NCBI GenBank assembly: GCA_026874595.1
Contig: CM049316.1
Location: 58,909,676 to 58,973,675, forward strand
Source: Sipunculus nudus
Taxonomy: Eukaryota > Annelida > Sipuncula > Golfingiida > Sipunculidae
Reading direction: 5' to 3'
DNA: 64,000 nucleotides
The notes under the pieces were generated by a model that had not been told where the DNA came from, did no database searches, and worked only from the letters and a program-made list of their open reading frames with translations. The stretch's first letter is position 1. Every line of letters begins with the position of its first letter. Positions 1-12,085 of this stretch are shown in pieces. A program made the translations under genes and the position numbers.

Positions 1-566
1 GACCTGTTTAGGACAGTTATGATAATTCCCACTGTTTACTTAGCCTGTTCCCTTGTCATGTTTAGGACAGTTATGACAATTCCCACTGTTTTCTTATCCT
101 GTTCCCTTGACATGTTTAGGACAGTTATGATAATTTCCATTGTTTACTGAGCCTGTTCCCTTGTCATGTTTAGGACAGTTATGATATTTCCCACTGTTTT
201 CTTATCCTGTTCCTTTGTCATGTTTAGGACAGTTATGATAAGTCCCACTGTTTTCTTATCCTGTTCCCTTGTCATGTTTAGGACAGTTATGATAATTCCC
301 ACTGTTTTCTTATCCTGTTCCCTTGTCATGTTTAGGACAGTTGTGATAATTCCCACTGTTTACTTATCCTGTTCCCTTGTCATGTTTAGGACAGTTATGA
401 TAATTCCCACTGTTTTCTTAGCCTGTTCCCTTGTCATGTTTAGGACAGTTAATTATGATAATTCCAACTGTTTTCTTATCCTGTTTCCTTGACATATTTA
501 GGACAGTTATGATAATTCTGACTGTTTTCTTAGCCTGTTCCCCTGTCATGTTAAGAACAGTTAAGG
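1..566. repeat. 54-bp minisatellite, cut by the window edge
   Basis: About ten copies of a 54-bp unit (core GTTTAGGACAGTTATGATAA, then CCCACTGTTTTCTTATCCTG and CCCTTGTCAT) start at 6, 60, 114, 168, 222, 276, 330, 384 and 438, with a 6-bp insertion in the ninth copy. The array probably continues left of the window. Because 54 is a multiple of three, both strands stay open with an 18-residue repeat. The frames are a by-product and not evidence of a gene. Confidence 0.95.
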
Positions 567-1320
567 AATAGATCAATATAAGTATTTTGGAACCTTGAAA
601 ATTCATTTTTTTTTAAATCAGGGAATTTAGTTTTCATGAAACACAGGAAGAACTTAAATAGTTAGTCCCTGTCTGATGTGTCCCAGTATTTATGGCATTG
701 GACTGCAGAGTCTACTAGTCTCAAGTTTGAATCTCATCACTGTTAGCCCCAGTGCCTTATAAAATGTTAATCTTATGGAAAAAAATAACTACTCAGTATA
801 AATGGATTTTACTTCTTGAATATTCCCTGATTAATGCATAAAATATTTAGAATAAGAATAAATGATAATATACCTCGAAACATCCAATGGCTATTGGTCA
901 ATACCATACCAATATTAACATTAGGTCTATGATAATTACTGCATATAGAATGAAATATAAAAAAAAGTAAAAGATTCTTAAAATAAAAATGATTGTGGAT
1001 ATCTTCAGCTTGACCTCAGATTTAAGTATTTGGCCATAACTGGTGTGTAAATAGAAAATCCAAATGGTCGTAGACAGATCAAATGGAACTAATAGTTTCC
1101 CATTAAAATGTTACGACTCAGTGCATGATAATTTATTGCCAACCAGATAAGTTAAGAAACATAATTTATTAACTTACAATGAGGCATTTTGGAATGTAAA
1201 ATGATAAATTTTATTTCATGGAGAGAGAATAATTATATGTATTCATGTGTTTAAGCTCAATGTGTGGTTATACATGTGAGTTGGTACAAAGTGCCCAGTA
1301 CGCACCGTGGAATATAATGA
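567..1320. other. AT-rich noncoding DNA
   Basis: Apart from the SINE-like fragment, this stretch holds only AT-rich sequence with stops in all frames. I see no gene, tandem array or clear transposon end. Confidence 0.7.
685..760 (+). repeat. Possible tRNA-derived SINE fragment
   Basis: TGGCATTGGACTGCAGAGTC followed 12 bases later by GTTTGAATCTC resembles the A-box to B-box spacing of a tRNA-derived SINE head. The B box departs from GGTTCGAANCC and no body or tail is clear. Confidence 0.3.
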
Positions 1321-1329
1321 AAGCATCTG

Positions 1330-1990
1330 ATGCTTGTATTGTGGGGGTCTTTGTGCCAAAATGGGTGGCTGCCAGGAAACCACTTTGCTGAGGATTAGGG
1401 CTATTAACTGGAGAAAGTTCATTTTATTCCAGACAGTCTTCAGTTTTCCTCCTTATATTTTCTTTTCTTCCAATATGGAATGCAGCGTAGTTATCTTAAA
1501 AGTTGAAGCCAGCTATCGGAGCGTGGCTTGTTCATCATCCGTTGAAGGTGTAAGGCACTTGAATGCCTTCCAACCACTAATGTGCCAATAATCCCCTTTG
1601 CGTTTATTTTTGTGTTTCTGCCGAGTACATGTGCCATTTTTGTATGTTCACACTATCTAAATTGCTGCCAGTTCTGACTGATACAACCGAATGGTGTATC
1701 TTTGGAGAACAGTTCCTAGATGAGGATTATCCTTGGCAAGGCACCAGGTCGGTGGAGCCACTGACCTTCCAGTATGGGAGTTTATTAAAGCATCAGAACT
1801 GGTTTTGAGTGGCTGTTTTTTATTAACAGCGAGCCAGGTTTGATATGTTAATAGAACGCCATCCAGACGCTTGTACAATAGTGGTGCTACCCTGCCAACA
1901 TGCCCTACTACAAAAGCCGAAGGACACAGGTTGCGGGTAGTCACTGGGCCATCGCTGGTGTTATCTAACAGTTAGTAGCCCATTGAAAGG
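1330..1990. other. GC-richer island, candidate conserved noncoding element
   Basis: Composition rises sharply against the AT-rich surroundings, and the sequence is complex and free of simple repeats. Short frames occur on both strands (up to 95 codons on the minus strand) but none has recognisable protein features or splice sites in register. It includes TTAACAGCGAGCCAGG and TATTGTGGGGGTC-type motifs. Regulatory DNA is the best guess; an unrecognised noncoding exon cannot be excluded. Confidence 0.35.
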
Positions 1991-2594
1991 CTCATTTGTT
2001 GACATAAAAACAACCGGCTGCAAATGTGTGCCCTAAACTTACCTCAGTCCCATAAGGCCAGTTTTTTTAAATTTTTGGTTTACATGTACTCACGTTTTGT
2101 AGACAACACAGACTTAGAATAGGGATAATGTTTGACCTGTCAAGCAAGTATTATTATGTTTTATTGCCATTCATAAATACAAGCATACAGCAATGGCAAC
2201 TTTGAAACAAGTGACCCATGCACCCCAAAGTACAGCATGAATCTGCCGCCAACAATATAGTAAAATCTGTATCACTGTATTAAATATAATATCAAGAGCA
2301 AACATATTTTTTCAGGTCTTTGTCTTGTACCCAGCTTAATAAAGGTAAAACTATATATATCCTGTCAAATATGAGCAGGGAACCAGCCCAGGAAATAATT
2401 TTCTTTTATCAGTTTGGATGACCCAGCCACCAGGTAATTTTTCATGGTATGGGCATGTTCTTAATCTATTTAATTAAAATAAGGTGGCATAAAAAATTTA
2501 AATTTTCCATTTTTATTTCAGTTTAAAGAAATTTTTAAAGGTGGCCAAAGATTAATTACTAACATTGCTTGATGTTAAATTGACCACAATCTGT

Positions 2595-2610
2595 TGACCT
2601 TTAGTGACCT
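2595..2610 (-). promoter_or_regulatory. DR4-type nuclear receptor motif
   Basis: TGACCT TTAG TGACCT on the + strand, that is AGGTCA-N4-AGGTCA on the minus strand, with both half-sites perfect. Function is inferred from the motif only. Confidence 0.4.
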
Positions 2611-2639
2611 TTGTCAGGTATTTGCCTCTGCGTAGCAGT

Positions 2640-3430
2640 AGCTCACATCTGGAGTATAACATTGACTTGCTATAACATGAAAGGCTGGTGGAATTCGGGA
2701 AACAGATTTTGTCAGAATTTTGGCAACCCATTGGTGTAACAAAGCAAAAAAGTCAAGCTTGCAGGAAAGTTAGGAGCACGCAGGCAGAAGCAACAACACC
2801 AGGCTACAAACATGATTCTCAATTTTTTTTTTCGTATCCCAGCCAATGTGGTGTATATATTTATTGATATTGGAAGGTGCAATGCTAAATGAGTTGATGG
2901 TTTAGAACAGTGACGAGCGAGGTACCCGGAATCATGAATTGGCAGCGCTGGCGTTGGTTGCTACCTCAGCTGATGGTGTATACATCAGGGCTGATCAGAC
3001 TGTGTTAGTATGTCTGATGTATGCCTCACACTACAACCAAGCACCTGTTACAGCACTCAGCGCTGTTCTCTGCAGGGCTGCTCTGTTTTCGAGCTTGACA
3101 GGGCCGCCAGCGAGGACTTTTTGCCATGTATGCATATTGAAATGCCAGTGAGATATGTCATATGCCAATGGTAAAATAATGAATAAGTAGGGCTGATTGC
3201 GGTTATATGTTAACATATGTCAACCGTCGTGAACCTTTCGATCCGTCATCTGTTCTACCTTGGTGTGTGTCATGAATTGTTGTGCCGCCCACCCCTTAGA
3301 ACAGCTGAGTGCATTTACCCTTTTACCCCACACTTACCTGTCCTTAATGCACCCTACCCCACCCAGATCTACATTACAGCTGACTGTGTTTACCCTTTCA
3401 TCTTTCTACTACCTGTTTGTATCTTATTTA
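2640..3430. other. GC-richer island with a short hairpin
   Basis: A complex, higher-GC stretch without a convincing coding frame. At 2978-3024 GTATACATCAG pairs with CTGATGTATGC (one G-T wobble) around a 25-nt loop. Short open frames on both strands look random. The stretch reads as a possible regulatory element. Confidence 0.35.
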
Positions 3431-5590
3431 CAGTGATGTAGATATCTTTGTATATAGTGGTGCAATTTTTTTTTATCAATTTGTGATGGGAATGTTAAGT
3501 TTATTCATATTATCCCTATCTTTCAAATCCCTCATACTTCTCCAGATATCATTGATATTCATTATCCTTGAATAGATATCCATGATATCCCACATGCTGT
3601 ATAAATATCCTTAAAACCCCTTTCATCAGTCAGATATCATATATATATATATTTTTATTTTAATATGTTTTATGTTATCCTTGCATTGAAATCTTTTCCA
3701 TGTATTATCATACTATGATAGGTTTTACATATTTTATCTTTAGATATAATCACTTTTTTTTCTTTTTTCTTAGACTGATATCCTGTGTGAATTAAATCAG
3801 CAGAGTTAACCTGCATTTTATCCTTATGTTCAGTATACTTAAAAATCAGAAATCATAGAAACAATTTATATTACAGACTTATGAATTCCCAGTGCCTGCT
3901 AATCATATATCACAATGAAACAGGCAACACTTGTGGAGTTTCAAAGGAATCATATACAAGTTTGCCGGTGGTGCCACCTAGTGTGTTTTTTATGATAAAT
4001 CATACCTTACTAGATTGCCAGTGCCACCCAGTGATAATTTTATGAACTAATTATACATGAAGGATATTATCTCATAGTACATACCTTGAAAGGGTCTTTA
4101 ATTATCAGGTTCAGGTTAGTAAAATTCTTACTTTTTTTTGGCCGGTTTCAGATATAATGAGTACTATTGTCAGATAGAGAATTATTATAGTAATTTGCTA
4201 AAAGGTTATTGGTAATGATTAAACCAGATTAACTGACCTATAGGTACTAGTCAATTTGCTGAATGTTCTTTATTCACTGAAAATCATTAATTCTTAATAT
4301 TCATGGTAATTTTTATTTGTGGTAACTGTATTGTACATATTTTTATGAGATAAGGGTAGACAATTTTAACAAAGATCAATTTATGAAAGTGAAACCCCCC
4401 AAAAAATCAGAAAAAAATTGTGTAAAAAAAATTATTTTGTTACCTTAGACTCTTCATTTATGGATAGAGATGATCATATGACAGGTGCTTTTACAGCCTC
4501 TTTTTGAGGAGAGTGCAGTGAAGAGTGTTTGTGATGAGTCACTGAGAGATTGAGACATACAATTCAGAACTGGCGATCACTGCCTTTAATTAGGTTCCTA
4601 GGGTTAAAGTTGAACATGACACAGTATCCTGGACATTTGAAATCTACGGGTGAAATCCAACACGGTATTTTGACAAATATTACATGAAACCACATGTACA
4701 CAGATGTACCTGATCATAGGTATCATATTTTTTCATCCACACTAGTCCTGATCACTTCCCCACCAGGTCATCACTGATCTTTTTAGGGACAAGATTTCTG
4801 GCTAAGTACTCTGGGTTCACAATTTTTTTATGGTTTGATATGGAAAGTATGTGAATGAGTTTCAGAATTTCATAGTTTTCACTTAGTATGAGACCCATAT
4901 TCCCTGGAAAATTAAAAAATTGGAGCCTTCACTCATACATGACAGGGCTGACTATTCTAGTGTACATTATAGTATAATAAGTGTACAAATTTGGATAAAT
5001 GTATCTTTTATTTATAAAGTTATATGTATCAATAAATGTATTATATCTATTTTACTGGTGTCTTCTCTCACTCTCTTTCTCATATATATATATATATAAT
5101 AGTATTTTTGAGGTTTTCGGGACCAAAAATAATGAAACTAGCAGAACATTGTACCACTAGATGTATATGTAGTGTATATAGTCAGTGCTGTAGCATTCAG
5201 TCAGCTTTATTAGTATTTATATTATATACACTAATAAAGCGAGCTGAATACTGCTGTGCAGAGTATATATCCTAATGAAGCTAGCTGAATGCCATAGTGC
5301 TGGATATATACCTTTAATGAAACTAGCTGAATGGTCTTCCGCAGCCATACAGCATGACAAGATGGTATGTCTGCCGCCATAAGATGGTCTGCCCAGGCCT
5401 GGATTGTATTCCGGCTTTGGAGTTTTAGATTTGTTTGATCTATTTCCTCGTACATCCTTGCATGAATGAAACCCATGCTCGGAAACCTATTAGCGGTGAC
5501 TTACAGCCCCGGATCCACTCTGATGATGTCTGTCTGTATAGGCACAGGAAATCAGGTAGAAGTCCCTGGAACTGCAAAACAGGGCCTGTC
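3431..5590. other. AT-rich noncoding DNA with short local duplications
   Basis: Mostly AT-rich. Two CTCF-like cores lie at 3972-3983 and 4022-4033. At 5130-5335 three or four imperfect units of about 46 bp (TAATGAAGCTAGCTGAATG-like) follow an inverted repeat in which CAGCTTTATTAGT (5202-5214) faces ACTAATAAAGCgagCTG (5230-5246). No gene is visible. Confidence 0.6.

Positions 5591-5593
<3 letters not shown>

Positions 5594-5654
<61 letters not shown>
5594..5654. repeat. (TA)n-(CA)n microsatellite
   Basis: About 24 TA dinucleotides run into about six CA dinucleotides. The repeat ends seven bases before a pogo-like MITE. Confidence 0.97.
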
Positions 5655-5660
5655 TACATA

Positions 5661-5849
5661 CAGTGGAACCTCACCTCATGGGCACCTCCATAAAGTGGGC
5701 ACATATGTATAATGGGCAGTTTTTGGCAGTACCAACTTTTTTCTTATTTTTTTATTCATGTTAAGATTTTGATCTCCATATAGCGGGTACCTTCATAAAG
5801 TGGGTAGTTTACCTAGTCTCAAGGGTTCCTTAATTATAGAGGTTCACTG
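5661..5849. mobile_element. Small pogo/Tigger-like MITE (189 bp)
   Basis: The left end CAGTGGAACCTC (5661-5672) is inverted as GAGGTTCACTG (5839-5849) with one base missing. TA precedes the left end, as expected for the Tc1/mariner/pogo superfamily, although AA follows the right end. Inside are two related segments with CATAAAGTGGGCA/TCATAAAGTGGGTA. It has no coding capacity and would depend on a transposase elsewhere. Confidence 0.75.
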
Positions 5850-5924
5850 AAAATATATATATTCTTCAACTTTGTTTGTGTGGAGATGTTAACATATATC
5901 AAGATATTTATAATAAGATGTAAC

Positions 5925-6049
5925 ATATACATATATATATGAACATTCTTATTCACACATAAACATATATATGAACATGCTTATACATATATATATATGT
6001 GTATATATATATAAAAAACATGCTTATACACACACATATATACACACAC
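5925..6049. repeat. TA/CA-rich simple sequence with a duplicated ATGAACATKCTTAT segment
   Basis: Alternating TA and CA blocks enclose three related copies of AACATTCTTATTCACAC / GAACATGCTTATACAT / AACATGCTTATACACAC, showing slippage of a compound repeat. Confidence 0.8.
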
Positions 6050-7490
6050 AGGAGAACCTCTGCTGATGGACACCTCAGCAGCTCCCAGTTAGGGACACTT
6101 AAGTGGTCCTATGAAGAGCAGAATCAGATGTCCATAACTTCTCCAATACCAGACTTTCTCTTTTATTAGCAAAACCTAGTTCCACCTGTGTCTGTACTTG
6201 ACTTGTGACGGACATTTTTGGGGGTTCATGTTTGGTATTACCCCCATGTCAAGGTCTTAACTTCATGGGTACACGCTGTTAACCTAGATCAATGGAAGGG
6301 AAATTGTGCATTAATTGTCATAAGGTAGATGTTGAAAAGGTAGATATAAGGCCAATAAGTTATGCTTGGGTTGTATTCTCCCAGGAGTGCTTAGATAAGT
6401 AAAAAGAAAGGCAAATTAGACAAGGTTAAATTGGATATTATCAGACTGTAGACACTTCACAAATATAAGAAAAGTAATATGTCGGTAAATACATATATTG
6501 TGCTGTCAGTGAGACAGGGAATGCAATTACTCAGTTTGCTTCGGTTTATACATCCTGTATTTACATATACCAGAAAAAAGATACTCATATTACAGCTAGT
6601 TTAACTATGTAGCATATCCTTTAAAAAATAACTGTAGGTGGGTAAAATAGCCATAGCCTTGCTTGTAATTCAGTTTACATATTGACATATACTAGAAAAT
6701 TACTCTGGTTGCAGCCAGTGCGGTTGTCAGAAAACAGGGTTCTTATAACAACAGTAGCAATAGATTTTATGGTGGCACTGCACTAGTCTTCCAGCTGGTT
6801 TGTTTTAATTACCATTATATTGCTAACTGTGTTTTTTCTCTTTCATGGGTGCCGTTTTATGTTTCTACCAATGTGGCACCCAAGCAGATATTAACTGCCT
6901 GGGAGGATCTAACCTGCTGTTTGATGTTTGATTGGCAGGTGTCAATCATGGAAAGACTAGTGACCCTTATTGTTAACAAAAATTGTCACAAAGTTTAACT
7001 CAACATCAGATCCAGAATTTGATTTCTGTTTTACAGGTGCTTGTATTTTAAAGCAGTGTGTGGACTTCTGTGTAATACTCATTAAATTTTGTCCCTTTAT
7101 CATAAAACATTATACATTCATAAATATGTAATACTTTGAATTTCATAGACAAGAAATTGGTGTAAGATATAAATTATGTGATACATTCACAAAACTTATT
7201 ACATAGCAGCTCCTATATTTACCATTATATTTAAAGTTTTCCTTTGTTTTTCACTGTTTATAAAACTCAAATATGTACATATTTTACACAAAAAATTCAG
7301 AAACAGGTTTCAGGTGTAATATGATCCATTCAGAAATATCTGTGTATGGGATTTTATGAAAAACCTTCAACAATGATATTTTACAAATTTAGCACATGAT
7401 ATCAGAAATATATTATACATTCCTAAAAACAAACAAAATTGTATATCAGTATATAGAGCCTGGCAGACAGACAGACAGGCACAAGTGTAT
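6050..7490. other. AT-rich noncoding DNA
   Basis: No gene is visible. GAGAACCTCTGCTGATGGAC at 6051 recalls the pogo-like end at 5661, but I found no matching inverted end nearby. Confidence 0.6.
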
Positions 7491-7494
7491 GGAA

Positions 7495-9425
7495 GTTTAA
7501 GCAGTTAGCGTTGGAGGCTGAGAAATCCCGTATCTGTCTGCTTAATTATTGGTAGGTGTGGTGATGGCGAAGGTGCACGGCACAAGGACATGGATATTGC
7601 ATGCTGGTGCAAAAGATGCTGCAACGAGTGTCTAGGGGTCACTCTGTTGTACCCAGACTGACCTGGCTGAACTGAGGAGCTGGGAGGGCTGGCACAGCGC
7701 TGCTAGGTCTCTGGGACATGCTGGTAACCTGAAACAGCACCTCCTACACCAAAATGGTGAACTCATCACCGGTCACAGGACACCTGTAAAAACACAGGTG
7801 CAAACAAGAAACTTAGAGTGACCGTTTTCTAGTGTGTTGGGCACACAATAGATAGATCCGGATCAAAGTAATGAGTGCAGACAGATCTGATCCACAATTA
7901 AAAGGAATGCTTTTTAAGTATGTTGATGTTTTATTAATATTGAGTGGTACAATTATCCTGACTGTAATTTATAATCAAGCTCAGTCGCACTTCCCTGCCA
8001 CTGCGTTAAATATTGAGGTATTGCGCATAAGCCTGGCTGATAATAGATAGTTAATTAAATGCTGCCAGCATGCCAGACAGACACTTGACCCACCATATTA
8101 GGGACGGCAAATAGTGTGAATCATGGCAGTTAAGGTTGCAGAGTAAATGAAAATGATGTCATCCCTGGGATCACCTCGATTATTGTGCGAGCTCTCTTGA
8201 CAAACACCAATTAAACCAATGAGCCACCCTGGAAAAACAACATTTCCAGTCGGCAGCCAAAAAAATCTTTAAACGCTTAACGAAGTTATTTTACAGCTAA
8301 TGACATGGTCGGCTGTTCATGGTGGTAATTGATATTACAAGATTACATGTGCCATATTGCCCTGGTGGCTCATGTTTTGTAACACTTAATTGGCGAAACA
8401 TCACGAGAGTAAAGCCGAGGGTTTCTGAGGTGCTGTTCAGGTCAAACAGATTTATTCATTGCCAGGTTGTGCTGTTCACTTGGGGTTTGTAGTAATTGGC
8501 GATAGTATGTACTAGTATGTATGGATCAGATATTAAATCCCTGGCGAGGATATTGGCATCATCCGTACAAGCTCATCTCAGTTTCCAACAATTCTCTGGA
8601 CTTATCGACTACGTAAATTGCCACCTTCCGGGCTGTCAATTTTTGTGAAAGACATCACAACCAGGACTAGTGTTGTGATGGGGTTTGTTTATTGAGAGAG
8701 AGGGGGTGTATTTGATGACTAGACCTGTTAAACATAATGGCCTATAACAATTAGATATACATCGTCTGTGCTTTTTATGGCATGGGAAAAAGGGCACCAA
8801 AGATTTAATCATTATACCCGAGTGAAAGGTTTCTTTGTCACCGAAAAAGTGCCGGGACTGTGGGAAACCAATAGATTTAAGTCAAGCTGGCAATTAATGG
8901 GTCGGTTATTGTGGGGTATTACTAGGATGTTATTAGTGTCTTGGCATTCTTGCCGTGTGCATGAAGAAAATGAGGCCGCATCGCAGACGTCTGGACCATT
9001 CCACCTTTCGAGAGGGATGAAAGGATAGTACTTGTGATGGCTGGCCACGTGCCTGAGGTTTTTGTTTCAGGCTACGTGTGGAGCCTGCCCATGTGAGTCC
9101 GACAGAAAACGGCCCCTCGTGAGAACATGGCATTATATCATTAAGCTATCTCCCATGGTAGTGATGCAATGATATGACAGCACGTAAAGAGACCCCCCAT
9201 GCTCAGCTATTGTGACGGCAGATTCCTGGAGTTTTTATTTTATTAGTTGCGAGCTGTGGATGACAGCTGGTCGAAACATCTCCCCGTTGATAAGATAGTT
9301 TCTCTTGTACAGGAGTGGAGCGTGTGAGTCCCATACTGAACTCACCAACACAAGGTTATCTATAGCGTACATGCTTCCATTGATCGGTTCGGTAGTACCA
9401 TACATAATCCCTTGGTGTATTTCAC
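7495..9425. other. Large block of candidate conserved noncoding DNA
   Basis: This is the longest stretch of complex, GC-richer, repeat-free DNA in the left half. It holds many developmental transcription-factor-like cores: CCAATTAAACCAAT near 8210, GGTAATTGATATT near 8323, and AATTGGCGA twice (near 8389 and 8495). Frames on both strands at 8768-9133 reach 86 codons but overlap in opposite senses, lack splice signals in register and match no family I recognise. A cluster of long-range enhancers is the preferred reading; cross-species conservation would decide it. Confidence 0.4.
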
Positions 9426-9820
9426 TTTAAAACTCATGTCTGATTTTCATGCATGAAATGCGTCCTTTATTGACAGAGTCAAACAGTTCCCATTAAATTT
9501 TATATTAAATTTGAATCTTTATTGTCCTTTCATCTTTTAATGCCAAACAGACTTTGTAATTTAAACTTAATTTTAAATTTGTTCTTATGTTTTTTTATGT
9601 AGATGACCCATCACTTTTAACATTTGGATTACAAACCTACCATTTGTTTATGACTTTGAAATACAAATGCTGTTTAGTAAGCAAAGGTCTAAATCAGTGT
9701 TAAAATGTTACATATAATTAAAAATAAACCAGTTCTAAGACATGCTGACATTGGGACTACCATATATAAGGTGTTAATATATTTAAAAAGTCAACTACAG
9801 ATCACATATAAATACACTCA
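9426..9820. other. AT-rich noncoding DNA
   Basis: Low-GC sequence without frames, tandem repeats or transposon ends that I can see. It separates the conserved-looking block from the minisatellite. Confidence 0.6.
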
Positions 9821-9824
9821 GAGG

Positions 9825-10860
9825 AGAGAGTAGACCACAATCCACAAAGGCAGAGCCTAGGATAGACCATGGTCCACAAAGATACAGCCTAGACTAGACC
9901 ATGGTCCACACAGAAAGTCTAGAGTAGACATTGACCACAAAGACAAGAGCTGAGATAAGACCACAGTCCACAAAGACAGAGCAGAGAGTAGACCACGGTC
10001 CACAAAGACAGAGCAGAGAGTAAACCACAGTCCACAAAGACAGAGCAGAGAGTAGACCACAGTCCACAAAGACAGAGCAGAGTAGTAGACCACAGTCCAC
10101 AAAGACAGAGCAGAGTAGTAGACCACAGTCCACAAAGACAGAGCAGAGAGTAAACCACAGTCCACAAAGAGCAGAGAGTAGACCACAGTCCACAAAGACA
10201 GAGCAGAGAGTAGATCACAGTCCACAAAGACAGAGCAGAGAGTAAACCACAGTCCACAAAGACAGAACAGAGTATACCACAGTCCACAAAGACAGAGCAG
10301 AGAGTAAACCACAGTCCACAAAGACAGAGCAGAGAGTAGACCACAGTCCACAAAGACAAGAGCAGAGAGTAGACCACAGTCCACAAAGACAGAGCAGAGA
10401 GTAAACCACAGTCCACAAAGAGCAGAGAGTAGACCACAGTCCACAAAGACAGAGCAGAGAGTAAACCACAGTCCACGAAGACAGAACAGAGTATACCACA
10501 GTCCACAAAGACAGAGCAGAGAGTAAACCACAGTCCACAAAGACAGAGCAGAGAGTAGACCACAGTCCACAAAGACAAGAGCAGAGAGTAGACCAATGTC
10601 CACAAGATGGAATGGGGATTAGACCATGGTCAACAAAGATACAGCCTAGACTAGAGCATTGTCCACACAGACAGTCTAGAGTTGCCCATAGTCCACAAAG
10701 GCAGAGCAGAGAGTAGATCACAGTCCACACAGACAGGGCAGAGAGTAGACCACAGTCCACAATTTAAAGATATAGCAGAGAGTTGACCACAGTCCACAAA
10801 AGCAGAGCCTAAAGTAGACCATGGTCCACACAGAGCCTAGAGTAGACCATGGTCCAGAAG
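9825..10860. repeat. 32-bp minisatellite (ACCACAGTCCACAAAGACAG core)
   Basis: About thirty units share a GAGTAGACCACAGTCCACAA core followed by AGACAGAGCAGA. The standard unit is 32 bp, with 27-bp units (GACAG lost) and 30-36-bp units mixed in, so all three minus-strand frames stay open for 180-250 codons of CGLWSTLCS-type repeats. Some longer blocks (near 10110-10330 and 10340-10560) repeat the same order of variant units, showing higher-order duplication. The long frames are not genes. Confidence 0.95.
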
Positions 10861-11335
10861 ATTAAGACTTACAGAGCAGAGAATAGAGTCCTCAAAGACA
10901 GTGCAGAGAGTAGACCAAAGTCCACAAAGTTGGAGTGGAGAGTATAGTACAGTCCACAAAGATGAACACTTACAGAGCAGTAAGTAGACCTTGCTGAAAA
11001 TAAAGTAAGACTTACAGAGCAGAGAATAGACCATGGTCCACAAAGATCAAGACTTAGAGAGCAGAGAATAGACCATGGTCCACAAAGATCAAGACTTACA
11101 GAGCAGAGAATAGACCATGGTCCACAAAGATCAAGACTTACAGAGCAGAGAATAGACCATGGTCCACAAAGATCAAGACTTACAGAGCAGAGAATAGACC
11201 ATGGTCCACAAAGATCAAGACTTACAGAGCAGAGAATAGACCATGGTCCACAAAGATCAAGACTTACAGAGCAGAGAATAGACCATGGTCCACAAAGATC
11301 AAGACTTACAGAGCAGAGAATAGACCATAGTCCCT
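10861..11335. repeat. 42-bp minisatellite, homogeneous derivative of the 32-bp array
   Basis: After a mixed zone, seven or eight nearly identical 42-bp units (AGAGCAGAGAATAGACCATG followed by GTCCACAAAGATCAAGACTTAC) run from about 11010 to 11330. They share the GACCATGGTCCACAAAGA core with the left array but carry a GATCAAGACTTAC insert. Their near identity implies recent expansion. Confidence 0.95.
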
Positions 11336-11619
11336 CATATGAAAAGGTTCAGGGAAGAGACTAGACCTCAAGTCAGAATATTTAAAAGCATGTACAATGG
11401 CATGTTAACCTTACACCAGTTATGGAGGTTTGTGTATTGATGGATGGTAGATCATAGGCTGAGATACAATAGTGAAGTTAATAGGGAACCATGGGTCAGA
11501 TTTAAAAATTGTCAAATTCATTTTGATTGCACCCCTTAATATGCTTTTTTCCAGATTTGAATCAGGTAGGCATATGATTTATTCACAAAATATGAGGTTA
11601 CTGTAATTAGTAGGTCATT

Positions 11620-12085
11620 TCTTAAAGAGGCCCAATCACCTATATCTGATCATTATAAACTAAAGATAATCACTTGGAGCTTTTAAAAAATAGGTCAGAA
11701 AATGTGGATATCACCACACACAGGCTGCTTGTTTTGTTTATATTTATGTGTTTATAATATGTGAGGGCCACCATAATCAAAACAAATTTAGCAAGAGCAT
11801 CTGGCAGCAAGTCAGATAAGCCAGAGCTTTGCTAATGACGTTTGCAACAAGTGACCTTTCAACCTCCGCGTAAATGCAACCTACCACCTAAGGTCACATG
11901 TTTTTCCTTTGTCAACACTGCTGTGTTTACAAACATGTTCTTGATAAACAAATTCATATATTCTTCACCAAGGCCTTATAAGGACTTTTCTCAACCAAAA
12001 TTACCTTTAGACTATTTATATATACACATAGGAAGCCAGAAATCACATAAATTCTTTTTCAAAAGGTAGGTGAATGGGCACCTTT
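11620..12085 (-). repeat. Dispersed repeat family R, copy 1 (inverted)
   Basis: The reverse complement of 11838-12085 matches 39035-39300 and 41275-41560 along its length, with shared blocks TTATGTGATTTCTGG, GAGAAAAGTYCTTATAA, TTGACAAA and GTTGAAAGGTCACTTGTTGC. The end CTTAAAGAGGCCCAATCAC at 11621 recalls AATAGGCCCCTTTAAG at copy 2. No coding frame is seen; it is probably a decayed non-autonomous transposon. Confidence 0.75.

Noticed and set aside
1551..1571. TAAGGCACTTGAATGCC, resembling miR-124
   Set aside because: The central CGCGG of miR-124 is missing and no precursor-length hairpin is present.
5440..5764. Frames of 71-109 codons across a TA microsatellite
   Set aside because: Their Tyr-Ile runs are translated TA repeats and the flanks show no conserved residues.
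6051..6300. A second pogo-like element beginning GAGAACCTCTGCTG
   Set aside because: No matching inverted right end was found, and the left end differs from CAGTGGAACC at the start.
9857..10760. Minus-strand frames of 181-248 codons with CGLWSTLCS-like repeats
   Set aside because: They overlap in all three minus frames across a minisatellite and are a direct product of unit lengths; no gene signal.
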